A DNA stretch of 64,000 bases from Halanaerobium saccharolyticum. Its GTDB lineage: Bacteria > Bacillota > Halanaerobiia > Halanaerobiales > Halanaerobiaceae. The notes beneath the pieces were generated by a model. That model was not told the origin of the DNA. It worked only from the letters and a program-made list of their open reading frames with translations, and did not search any database. Position 1 is the first letter of the stretch, and each line of letters starts with the position of its first letter. This document shows, in pieces, positions 46,688 to 54,841 of the stretch. The translations under genes and the position numbers were made by a program. The stretch is from positions 62,001 through 126,000 of the forward strand of contig NZ_QAXS01000006.1 in NCBI RefSeq assembly GCF_003053565.1. The letters are read 5' to 3'.

Positions 46688-48058
46688 TTAATGATTTTCT
46701 GCATATATTTTTTCTAAAACATTATTTTTGATTATAAAAAAACTAATTGTTAGTGCATCAGCAGCTTCACCTGCGGTTAGAGCTAAAGCAGCAATTATAG
46801 CAGCATTGATTTCCACTGTCAGAGCTAAAATTAAAAAGACTAAAACCACAAATACAAGCCCAACAATTTTAGCAGCTGCGATAATATTGGTAGTCTGCCG
46901 CTGCATCATCACTCCCCAGAAGGTTTCTCTAAAAGCTCTGATAATCGGAAAGAGAATAAAAGCTACTATTACTTTTTTGACAATCGAGCTTATAGCCGGT
47001 GATACGGAAATCAATTTAATTAAAACAAAATCTCCAATTTGGGTAAAAGCAAGTACTGCCAGAATGAAACTTACCATTGTCCCTGCCGCCAGTGAAAATT
47101 TTAAAATTCGCTGCCAGTTGTGATTATTTAGTTCACGAGCATAAACAAGTGAACACTGATGAAGTTGGTCTAAAGGACCCACAAAAATCATTACCAGAGT
47201 CCAGCTGACACCATAGGCAGCCAGATCATGAGTACCAATACTGCTCCTGACAATTCCACTCTGAACAACCGGCTGCACAAAACGAGCCAGAAAAGCCATC
47301 ACTGCGATTGGAATAAAAAATTTAATTATTCTCTTTAAATTAACTTTTTTTGTTACATTATTCGGCAGACTGGCAAGAACTCCATTTTTTCCCCTAAAAC
47401 TGCCAAATGTATATCTTAAGGCAAAAGTAATAAAGATCATCTCAATTGCTATTCCAGCAAACCAGACACCACTGGCAGCAGTCACCCCGGCGACAGCCTG
47501 ATTTACAGTCACCCAGAGCAGAATTAAGGAGATGCTGATAATGCGAACTACTACTCCCGGTGTAATCAGCTCGGTTTTTTTAAGGCTGATTGCCAGACCC
47601 TGCATTATATTTCTGATTGACTCCACAAGTGGTATAAAGGCCATAATACTTAAGGCTTGATAGGCAAATTTAATCTCCTGTGGATCTTTTAGCCCAATAA
47701 TTTTTTTAAAGACAATTTCTCCCAGAGGAGTATAGCCCAGAGAGGCAATCATTAAAAAATATAAGACTCCGAGTCCAAAGATAAATGAGCTGACAAATTT
47801 AAAACTGCTCTGGTCATCGACCAGGGAGGTCACAGTCTGTCTTGACATATGGATCGGGGATTTAATAATATTGGTAATACTCTTAGAAACTGCATAGACG
47901 GCCAGAGTAATTTCCGGAAAAGGAAGTCTGGCCAGACTGGCATTAACCGCATTGTGAGAAACCCCAATAATAATTGGCATCACAGCCAGGGGCAGAAAAA
48001 ATTTAATCAGTTCCTGATATTTTATTTCTGAAATTTTTCTCTTTATATTTTCTGACAT
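46688..48058 (-). CDS. MATE-like multidrug/oligosaccharide-lipid (MOP) family membrane protein
   Basis: 456 residues from the ATG at 48058 (AAGGAG 7 bases upstream; a TTG one codon earlier is less likely). About 12 membrane segments in two similar halves: FFLPLAVMPIIIGVSHNAVN at the start and FFIPIAVMAFLARFVQPVVQ near the middle, the inverted halves of MOP transporters. It diverges from typical NorM pumps. Lying between the FAD gene and an esterase-like gene in a pectin operon, it may export or import a uronate-linked metabolite; this is speculation from position. Confidence 0.72.
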   Translation of the reverse strand: MSENIKRKISEIKYQELIKFFLPLAVMPIIIGVSHNAVNASLARLPFPEITLAVYAVSKSITNIIKSPIHMSRQTVTSLVDDQSSFKFVSSFIFGLGVLYFLMIASLGYTPLGEIVFKKIIGLKDPQEIKFAYQALSIMAFIPLVESIRNIMQGLAISLKKTELITPGVVVRIISISLILLWVTVNQAVAGVTAASGVWFAGIAIEMIFITFALRYTFGSFRGKNGVLASLPNNVTKKVNLKRIIKFFIPIAVMAFLARFVQPVVQSGIVRSSIGTHDLAAYGVSWTLVMIFVGPLDQLHQCSLVYARELNNHNWQRILKFSLAAGTMVSFILAVLAFTQIGDFVLIKLISVSPAISSIVKKVIVAFILFPIIRAFRETFWGVMMQRQTTNIIAAAKIVGLVFVVLVFLILALTVEINAAIIAALALTAGEAADALTISFFIIKNNVLEKIYAENH

Positions 48059-48119
48059 CAAATTCTCCTTGTTAACTTCAAATTAAAAATTTAGTTTTGA
48101 ATTTTAGTTTTCTCTTGTT

Positions 48120-49232
48120 TTAGTCAATTTTCCTAAAAAAATCTATTATCGGAGCAGCTGAAACTGAATGCTCTGCTTTCTCTAAAATATTCATTTTCAG
48201 TTGCTCTTCTAAATTTAAAAATCTATAAACTTTTTTTATCTCCTGATAGGCCTTTTGAGCTGATTGAAGTGGAAACAAGCTGTCTTTTTCTGCTGTCTGG
48301 ATTAAAAGGGGCTTAGGTGCAATTGCAGAAATCATTGTTGGAAGTTCAGCATAATTTAAAATACCGGGCAGATAATTATCCAGACAGTGTCTTTGGGCCA
48401 GAATACTGTCCTTATAATATGAAGTATAGCCGCTAATTGCTGCCGCTTTAATTTTGTTTTCAAAAAGTGCTACTAAAATTGCAACTGGAGCACCTCCTGA
48501 AAAGCCTACCACACTTATTTGACGATTGAGAATATCCTTCCTTTTTTCAAGCACCCTTAGAGCTGAAATAAGATCCCAGAGTCTGTATTTTAAAATGCTC
48601 TCTCCTGATAATAATAAGTTGCTGCTGATTCGATAACAGGAGTTTGCTGTAGGGTTAGCTTTCAGATCAGGATCTTTCTGATAATCTTCTTTTAAACGTC
48701 TGTCTCCAAAACCAAGCAGCTCCGGAATAATAACTAGATAACCCTTACTAACAAAGTCAAGAGCCAGATTATTGTGACAGGTTGGGCTATCTAAGTTCTC
48801 TCCGGCACCATTTAAGCCAACTGTTTCCCGGCTGCCATTACCGTGGCCGTGGGCAATGATTAATGCCGGAAATTTTTTCTGAGTCTTTTTCTCTTTAGAA
48901 GCTGGAATTAATAAATAGGCAGGAATTTTAAGATAGTCTTTAACCTGATAGGCAATTCTAAGCCTTTTATAATCTTTAAAACTCTTTTCTGCTAAGATTT
49001 CTACGGCACCTGTTTCTACTGATAAATTACCGACTCCCTTGCCAGGATTTGAGCTCACCGCATTTTTCCCGGGAAGTCCACCAATTAATTCAGCAATTTT
49101 TAATTTAAGTTTTTCCCGCCAAAGTTTCCATTCTGCTTTAGTTTCGGCTACAAACTTAAATTCAGGCTGATTATTTTGATATAATTTTTCTAAATAAGAA
49201 TCAGGAGAAAAATCAAAGTTATTTCCTGCCAT
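48120..49232 (-). CDS. Alpha/beta hydrolase, probable carbohydrate esterase
   Basis: 370 residues. The catalytic triad is S245 in VGFSGGAP, D317 in TAEKDSLFP and H355 in KAEHSVS; the oxyanion segment is IIAHGHGNG. The N-terminal ~90 residues form an extra helical region seen in large acetyl-xylan-esterase-like and dienelactone-hydrolase-like proteins. No signal peptide, so it acts on imported material. Its place next to GH28 suggests removal of acetyl or methyl groups from oligogalacturonides; this is inferred. GAGGTG precedes the ATG. Confidence 0.82.
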   Translation of the reverse strand: MAGNNFDFSPDSYLEKLYQNNQPEFKFVAETKAEWKLWREKLKLKIAELIGGLPGKNAVSSNPGKGVGNLSVETGAVEILAEKSFKDYKRLRIAYQVKDYLKIPAYLLIPASKEKKTQKKFPALIIAHGHGNGSRETVGLNGAGENLDSPTCHNNLALDFVSKGYLVIIPELLGFGDRRLKEDYQKDPDLKANPTANSCYRISSNLLLSGESILKYRLWDLISALRVLEKRKDILNRQISVVGFSGGAPVAILVALFENKIKAAAISGYTSYYKDSILAQRHCLDNYLPGILNYAELPTMISAIAPKPLLIQTAEKDSLFPLQSAQKAYQEIKKVYRFLNLEEQLKMNILEKAEHSVSAAPIIDFFRKID

Positions 49233-49275
49233 CTATAACACCTCATTAATTTTAAGCTCTTAATTAGTTTAAATT

Positions 49276-50601
49276 TTAATCCTTATTCTGACAGCTGCTC
49301 TCTTCGATATTTAAATTACTCACATTTTTAAACTTAAACTGGTCTTCAGCTTCAACTCGTAAGTTAATATTTTTAAGATATAAGCCTTCAAGATTACTTG
49401 CTCTTAAACCTTCTTTACCGCTGAGGTTAATATTTTCCAGAGTTATATCCTTCATTTTCTTTTCCGGTAAACCGCGTAAAACAACAGGCTGAGCAATATT
49501 TTCACCTTTAATATTGCGCACAGTTATATTTCTAAATAAAGGCGGCATCTCACTCCTCGGCTCAACTGTAGTTGCATCATAATACATATTTAAAATAATC
49601 CCCTGATCCCGCAGATTGTTGATCTCAATATCTTCAAAAAGCAGATTTTCTACACAGCCTCCACGGCCGCGCATTGATTTCAAGCGAACTCCTCTTTCTC
49701 CACCATTAAAGACACAGTCGTAAACATGCACATTTTTAACTCCACCTGACATCTCACTGCCGATTACAACTCCACCGTGACCTTCTTTGGCCTTACAGTT
49801 ACGGATTAGCAGATTTTCAGTCGGCTTATTTACTCTTCTGCCGTCTTCGTTAATTCCAGATTTGATGGCAATACAGTCATCTCCGGTTTCAAAATCACAG
49901 TCTTCAATCAGCATATTTTTACAGGAATCAGGATTAATTCCATCTGTGTTTGGTCCATCTGTAATAATTTTTAGATCTCTAATAATTGTATTCTCACAGT
50001 AAACAGGATGGATGGTCCACATTGGACCATCTACAATTGTAATCCCTTCAATCAAAATATTTTTAGAATTAATAGGCTGAATAAACTGTGGTCTTAATCC
50101 TTCTTCTCTACCAAAAATTCTATCTTTTACCGCAATCCCGTTATATTCTGCATCATATAGTTCTTTAGCTGCAGCATGCTGGGTCTGCTTCCAGGGCCAC
50201 CATTTGGCTCCATTACCAACTAATTTCCCTTTGCCGGTAATCGCTATATTTTCACAGTCCTGAGCATAAATTAGAGGAGAATAATTATAGCATTCATTTC
50301 CCTCCCAGCGGGTAAAAACTACCGGCAGATAATCTTCAAAATCATCACTGAAAGAAATTACTGCTCCCTTTTCTAATTTCAGATGAACATTGCTTTTAAA
50401 GTGAATAGGTCCTGTAAACCACTCGCCTTCCGGCACGACAATTGTTCCTCCACCAGCCTGATGACAGCTGGAGATTGCCTCTGCAAAAACTTCAGTATTA
50501 TCAAATTTTCCATCTGCCACTCCACCAAATTCTTTTAGATCAAACTCCCGCTCTGGAAATTCCGGCCTTTTGACCTCTATTTCAAAATTAGATTTTAACA
50601 T
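49276..50601 (-). CDS. Polygalacturonase-type glycoside hydrolase family 28
   Basis: 441 residues, a right-handed beta-helix. The GH28 catalytic motifs are all present: NTDG (218-221, D220), DD in TGDDCIAIKSG (D241, D242), GHGG (H275) and RLK (306-308). The start FDLKEFGGVADGKFDNTEVFAEAI is the usual N-cap. There is no signal peptide, so it should work in the cytoplasm as an exo-enzyme on imported oligogalacturonides, releasing galacturonate for UxaC. Activity on rhamnogalacturonan cannot be excluded. It is the second gene of its operon, 21 bases after a Gfo/Idh gene. Confidence 0.92.
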   Translation of the reverse strand: MLKSNFEIEVKRPEFPEREFDLKEFGGVADGKFDNTEVFAEAISSCHQAGGGTIVVPEGEWFTGPIHFKSNVHLKLEKGAVISFSDDFEDYLPVVFTRWEGNECYNYSPLIYAQDCENIAITGKGKLVGNGAKWWPWKQTQHAAAKELYDAEYNGIAVKDRIFGREEGLRPQFIQPINSKNILIEGITIVDGPMWTIHPVYCENTIIRDLKIITDGPNTDGINPDSCKNMLIEDCDFETGDDCIAIKSGINEDGRRVNKPTENLLIRNCKAKEGHGGVVIGSEMSGGVKNVHVYDCVFNGGERGVRLKSMRGRGGCVENLLFEDIEINNLRDQGIILNMYYDATTVEPRSEMPPLFRNITVRNIKGENIAQPVVLRGLPEKKMKDITLENINLSGKEGLRASNLEGLYLKNINLRVEAEDQFKFKNVSNLNIEESSCQNKD

Positions 50602-50622
50602 TTAAGCCTCCCTTATAACTGC

Positions 50623-51609
50623 CTAAAACTGAATTAACTTTTTCTGATCAGCCGAGCGTCTGGCCTGCAGAGCCGCTTCGGTAACTCTAAATGATTCTTC
50701 CGCTGTAATCATACAGTCACCATTACCTTTGACCCAGTCCAGAAAATCAGCAAAAATTTCTTTTTTCTTGACTAAAGGCAGTTCTCTGTTTCCTTCAATT
50801 TCATCATTGATTAAATATACTTTTTCTTTTAAAACCTCGATAACTCCCTTATCTCCAGCAATTCTAATCCGATCATCATCATGGCTGGTCGCATTCTGCG
50901 GCCTTAAATAGTCAATATTAACTGAACCTGCAGCCTGATCCTCAAAATCAAAATGGCAGAGTGCCGAAACTTCCAATTCGCCATGATTTTGATTGGCAAT
51001 AGTAGAATGTGAGGCATAGACTGATTTAAAATCCTTGCCACTCAACCACTGCATCCAGTCAATTGCGTGACTGCCGACCCAGGGAATAGTACCACCATAA
51101 GTCTCGCGCTTTTTATAAAAGTCTTCGCGCTGGCCGAGTCGATAAGATTTCTGGGCATTCATCAGTCGTACTTCCCCAATTGCACCCTCTTTAATATATT
51201 TATAAGCGGTTAAAAACCAGGGTTTATAGCGGATTCCAAACATTGCTGCCAGTTTGGAGTCACTCTTCTCATAGGCACTCTTTACTTCTGCCAGCTCTGC
51301 CAGTGTGGTAGCAATCGGTTTTTCAACAAATAGATCAATATTTCTTTTTAAAACTTCAACTGCAGCCCGAGCATGATCGCCAAAATGACAGGCAACAGCA
51401 GCAACATCAGGCTTCAGCTCATCTAGCATTTTTATGTAGTCATCATATTTTTTTAGATCATAATCCAGTTTTAATTTCTGATAGAGGTCTTCAACACTTT
51501 CTCCCTCTGAACCTGGTGCAATTGCAACTATTTCATCTTCATAATTATCTTTTAAGCCGTTAACCACATATTTAGTATGACCGGTGGAACCAATTAAAAC
51601 TATCTTCAT
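50623..51609 (-). CDS. Gfo/Idh/MocA-family oxidoreductase
   Basis: 328 residues. The N-terminal Rossmann fold (MKIVLIGSTGHTKYV) is followed by the hallmark E96-K97-P98 in FVEKPIATT and a C-terminal substrate domain with GSHAIDWMQW. Such enzymes oxidise or reduce sugar hydroxyls with NAD(P). It is the first gene of the operon with GH28, the esterase, MATE, FAD and AraC genes; a palindrome lies 90 bases upstream. The substrate, perhaps a uronate or a sugar from the pectin side chain, is unknown. GAGGTG precedes the ATG. Confidence 0.85.
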   Translation of the reverse strand: MKIVLIGSTGHTKYVVNGLKDNYEDEIVAIAPGSEGESVEDLYQKLKLDYDLKKYDDYIKMLDELKPDVAAVACHFGDHARAAVEVLKRNIDLFVEKPIATTLAELAEVKSAYEKSDSKLAAMFGIRYKPWFLTAYKYIKEGAIGEVRLMNAQKSYRLGQREDFYKKRETYGGTIPWVGSHAIDWMQWLSGKDFKSVYASHSTIANQNHGELEVSALCHFDFEDQAAGSVNIDYLRPQNATSHDDDRIRIAGDKGVIEVLKEKVYLINDEIEGNRELPLVKKKEIFADFLDWVKGNGDCMITAEESFRVTEAALQARRSADQKKLIQF

Positions 51610-51698
51610 TTTCTACACCTCTCAATTAATATCTTCAGCTCAAAGCTGTATTTATTAAAATTTTTAGTCAAGTCATTATCTGGAAAGACTCTAATTTC

Positions 51699-51712
51699 GG
51701 AAAACATTTTCC
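51699..51712. promoter_or_regulatory. Operator-like palindrome GGAAAACATTTTCC upstream of the GH28 operon
   Basis: Six-base arms (GGAAAA/TTTTCC) flank CA. Almost the same site, TGAAAACATTTTCA, lies upstream of uxaC at 54781-54794. The form resembles catabolite responsive elements (CcpA) but has CA where cre usually has CG. The regulator is unknown. Confidence 0.4.
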
Positions 51713-51722
51713 AAAACTAAAG

Positions 51723-51774
51723 GAAAAAAGGTTTCTCCGGTCAAATATTATTAAATTTAGCCCGAGAGAAACCT
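51723..51774 (-). terminator. Terminator of the uxaBECA operon
   Basis: On the minus strand AGGTTTCTC pairs with GAGAAACCT, with a CGG/CCG extension, and TTTTTT follows. It starts 16 bases past the uxaA stop. Confidence 0.8.
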
Positions 51775-51789
51775 GTTCTGATAGAATAA

Positions 51790-53295
51790 TTAAAGTGTAA
51801 CTCCATCTTTGAAAATTGCAATTTCTCGATAATCATTAATCTCATTTTTAGTCTTTGTTTTTTTAGAAGCAAGATCAATTAGGTAATCAAAAAACTCAGC
51901 AGCTAGAGAGTCCATATCTCTACCTTCCAGTAATTCTCCTGCATTAAAATCAATCCAGTTCCGCTTTTGATTGTATAGTCTGTTATTGGTAGAAACCTTT
52001 ACAGTTGGCACCGGGCCGCCAAAGGGAGTTCCTCTTCCGGTTGTAAATAGAACCATGTGGGCACCAGAAATTGCTAAAGCTGTTGTTGCCACCAGGTCAT
52101 TGCCCGGACTTTCTAAAAGATTTAGGCCCTTACCGGTAACCTGATCCCCATAGAAAAAGACATCATTAACAATACCTGTACCACCTTTTTGAGTACAGCC
52201 TAAGGACTTTTCTTCTAAGGTAGTAATTCCCCCTTCTTTGTTTCCTGGAGAAGGATTTTCGTAAATTTCCTGATCATGAGAAAGGAAATAATCCTTAAAG
52301 CCATTGATCAGCTCGACTACCTTTTCGAAAGTCTGCTCATCTTTAGCTCTATTCATTAAAATTTTCTCAGCCCCAAACATTTCTGGAACTTCAGTTAAAA
52401 TACTTGTACCCCCATAGGCTCCCAGTTTATCAGAAATTCTACCGAGTAAGGGGTTGGCAGTTACTCCGGAAAATCCATCTGAGCCGCCACATTTGAGACC
52501 AATTTTCAGTTCAGAAACCGGCACTTCTTCCTGCTTAAATTTCCCGGCATAATCGACCAGGTTATCTAAAATCTTCTCGGCAGCCTTCTGGTCATCTTCA
52601 ACATCCTGCAGATTAATAAACTTAACCCGCTCCGGATTATAGTCTCCAATATATTCTTTAAAATCTTCTATTAGATTATTTTCGCAGCCGAGACCTACAA
52701 CCATTACTGCTGCTGCATTGGGATGATTGACCAGACCGGCCAGTGCCTTCTGGGTCATCTCCAGGTCATCACCAAGCTGGGAACAGCCGTAAGGATGTGG
52801 AAAAGCATGAATGCTGTCAATAACTTCATTTTCAATCAGCTCTTTGTATTTCATTTCTGCCTTTAAGGCCATTTTTTCTACAACTTTATTGATACAGCCG
52901 ACTGTATTGATAATCCAGACATCATTACGAATTCCAACTTTGCCCTTTTCCCGCTTGTAGCCCATAAAAGTAGGCATTTCTGCTGGGTTTTTTACTTCAG
53001 GTAAATCAGGCTGATATTCATAATCCAGTTTGCCTGAAAGAGCAGTCTTTAAATTATGAGTATGGATCCACTCACCTTTTTTGACCTCTTCTGTTGTTTT
53101 TCCGATTGGAAAACCATAACGAATTACTTCATCACCTGCAGCAAAATCTTTTAAAGCAACCTTGTGGCCGACAGGAATATCACTTAAAACCTTAATTTTT
53201 TCTCCCTTAACTTCAATTTGTTCCCCAGCATCTATTTCTTCAACAGCGATCACTATATTATCATTTTCATTTATTAATAAAACTCTGGCTCCCAT
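51790..53295 (-). CDS. uxaA: Altronate dehydratase
   Basis: 501 residues from the ATG at 53295, which follows AAGGAGG; the longer frame to 53337 lacks a site. The N-terminal SAF domain (residues 1-90, VLLINENDNIVIAVEEIDAG) precedes the altronate/galactarate dehydratase domain with GYKREKGKVGIRNDVWIINTVGC, HPYGCSQLGDD, and GLKCGGSDGFSGVTANP. It is an iron-dependent enzyme that dehydrates D-altronate to 2-keto-3-deoxygluconate. Single-gene SAF fusion matches UxaA rather than split GarD. It is the last of the uxaB-uxaE-uxaC-uxaA operon. KDG kinase and aldolase are not in the window. Confidence 0.95.
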   Translation of the reverse strand: MGARVLLINENDNIVIAVEEIDAGEQIEVKGEKIKVLSDIPVGHKVALKDFAAGDEVIRYGFPIGKTTEEVKKGEWIHTHNLKTALSGKLDYEYQPDLPEVKNPAEMPTFMGYKREKGKVGIRNDVWIINTVGCINKVVEKMALKAEMKYKELIENEVIDSIHAFPHPYGCSQLGDDLEMTQKALAGLVNHPNAAAVMVVGLGCENNLIEDFKEYIGDYNPERVKFINLQDVEDDQKAAEKILDNLVDYAGKFKQEEVPVSELKIGLKCGGSDGFSGVTANPLLGRISDKLGAYGGTSILTEVPEMFGAEKILMNRAKDEQTFEKVVELINGFKDYFLSHDQEIYENPSPGNKEGGITTLEEKSLGCTQKGGTGIVNDVFFYGDQVTGKGLNLLESPGNDLVATTALAISGAHMVLFTTGRGTPFGGPVPTVKVSTNNRLYNQKRNWIDFNAGELLEGRDMDSLAAEFFDYLIDLASKKTKTKNEINDYREIAIFKDGVTL

Positions 53296-53315
53296 AAGAA
53301 CCTCCTTAGATTCTA

Positions 53316-53349
53316 AAATAGCCCGGAATAAAGACATCCCAGGCTATTT
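53316..53349 (-). other. Intercistronic hairpin between uxaC and uxaA
   Basis: AAATAGCC pairs with GGCTATTT; on the minus strand TTTT follows, just before the uxaA binding site. It may act as a weak attenuator or mRNA end stabiliser. Confidence 0.45.
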
Positions 53350-53375
53350 AAATTTATATTTGATTATTTTATCAT

Positions 53376-54749
53376 TTACTTGACATTTTTAAAGAATAAC
53401 TTTTTTGGACCATAATAGCTTACATGTGCAACTAAATCTGCAGCTACACTGTAGGGCATACGGCCGCGGTCAACCTGACGCCCAACAACATTGGCTAAAG
53501 TTCTTCTAAACATTTCTGAGCGGGAAGAATAGGACATTAATTTTCTGGAGTCAGTAACCATCCCGGCCAGGTTATAGAATAAATCTACAGTTGTAACCTG
53601 CTGCAGCTGTCTTTCCATTCCAAATGGACTGTCAGTTAACCACCAGGGAGCCCCTAAGGATACATTGGGGAAAGCTCTGGAAATTGTAGAAGCTGTAAAC
53701 CAGTGAGTTGGTTCCATAGTATAAAGTACAATATCCAGCTCAGAATCAAATTTATTAACAAAATATTTAAGATTCTCAGCCAGCTCAATATCACTGTTTG
53801 AGATATCGCCACCCGTATCAGGACCAAGATTATCATAAAGGCTGTCCCGATAATCTCTTACAGCACCAATATGCAGCTGTGTTACCCAGCCGCTTTCCTG
53901 ATTTAACTTTCCAAACTCAACCAGGGTAAAGGCTTTAAAGTCTCTAATTTCTTCAGTACTTAATTCTTCACCATTTACTGCTTTTGCATAAATTTCAGCT
54001 GCTTTATCCTTTTCAACCTCGTAAGAAATTGGTTCAACTATTCCGTGGTCACTGGCTACACAGCCCATTTCCTCAAAATAATCATGAGATTTTTTAAGAG
54101 CAGTTAAAAGTCCATCTAAATCATTAACATCCTGCTCATAAGCATCACCTAATTTTTCAACATACTCAGACCAGTTCTGATGCTCAATATTCATAATCTT
54201 ATCAGGACGCCAGGTGGGAAGAATTTTTACTCCTTCTACCTCTTCTTTTGCCTTTTTATGATTTTCTAAGCGAGAATATGGCTCATCAGTTGTACACATA
54301 ATCTCAACATTCATTTCTTTTAATAAATTCTGAGGGCTCATTTCCTCTTTAGCCAGCATATTTTTGGTTTTCTGCCAGATCATCTCTGCAGTGTGCTCAG
54401 AAATTGGCTGGTCAATACCAAAACGGCGTTTTAAATCAAGGTGGATCCACTCATAAGTTGGATTCCCTGCAATTTCCGGGAATATTTTAGCCAGAGCAAG
54501 CCACTTTTCTTTATTAGAAGCATCACCGGTGATCTTTTCTTCCGGCACACCTCTTTTGCGCATCATTTCCCAGACATAGTGGTCAGTTTCAGCTTCAACC
54601 TCCCAGATATCATTCCAGCCTTCATTGGCTAATATTTCTGGTACATCACCGTGGTTGTGAGCATCTAAAATTGGTAAATTTTCAATTTCTTTATATAACC
54701 TTTTTGCTGTTTCACCTTCAAGTAAATAATTTTCATCTAAAAAAGCCAT
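53376..54749 (-). CDS. uxaC: Uronate isomerase (glucuronate/galacturonate isomerase)
   Basis: 457 residues. The metal-binding HxH is H31-N-H33 in ILDAHNHGD. WIHLDLKRRFGI, IMCTTDEPYSRLENH, TWRPDKIMNI and APWWLTDSPFGMERQL are family-specific. It converts D-galacturonate to D-tagaturonate and D-glucuronate to D-fructuronate in the cytoplasm. It follows uxaE and precedes uxaA. A palindrome lies 31 bases upstream of its start, so an internal promoter is possible. AGGAGG precedes the ATG. Confidence 0.97.
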   Translation of the reverse strand: MAFLDENYLLEGETAKRLYKEIENLPILDAHNHGDVPEILANEGWNDIWEVEAETDHYVWEMMRKRGVPEEKITGDASNKEKWLALAKIFPEIAGNPTYEWIHLDLKRRFGIDQPISEHTAEMIWQKTKNMLAKEEMSPQNLLKEMNVEIMCTTDEPYSRLENHKKAKEEVEGVKILPTWRPDKIMNIEHQNWSEYVEKLGDAYEQDVNDLDGLLTALKKSHDYFEEMGCVASDHGIVEPISYEVEKDKAAEIYAKAVNGEELSTEEIRDFKAFTLVEFGKLNQESGWVTQLHIGAVRDYRDSLYDNLGPDTGGDISNSDIELAENLKYFVNKFDSELDIVLYTMEPTHWFTASTISRAFPNVSLGAPWWLTDSPFGMERQLQQVTTVDLFYNLAGMVTDSRKLMSYSSRSEMFRRTLANVVGRQVDRGRMPYSVAADLVAHVSYYGPKKLFFKNVK

Positions 54750-54780
54750 TTTATTCCTCCTAATAAGATATTTAACTTCT

Positions 54781-54794
54781 TGAAAACATTTTCA
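54781..54794. promoter_or_regulatory. Operator-like palindrome TGAAAACATTTTCA upstream of uxaC
   Basis: A palindrome with 6-base arms around CA, in the uxaE-uxaC spacer. It shares its core GAAAACATTTTC with 51699-51712. Cre-like; function inferred. Confidence 0.4.
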
Positions 54795-54841
54795 TAAACA
54801 TCATATCAATTTTTCCATCAATATCTATAATAAATTAAATT

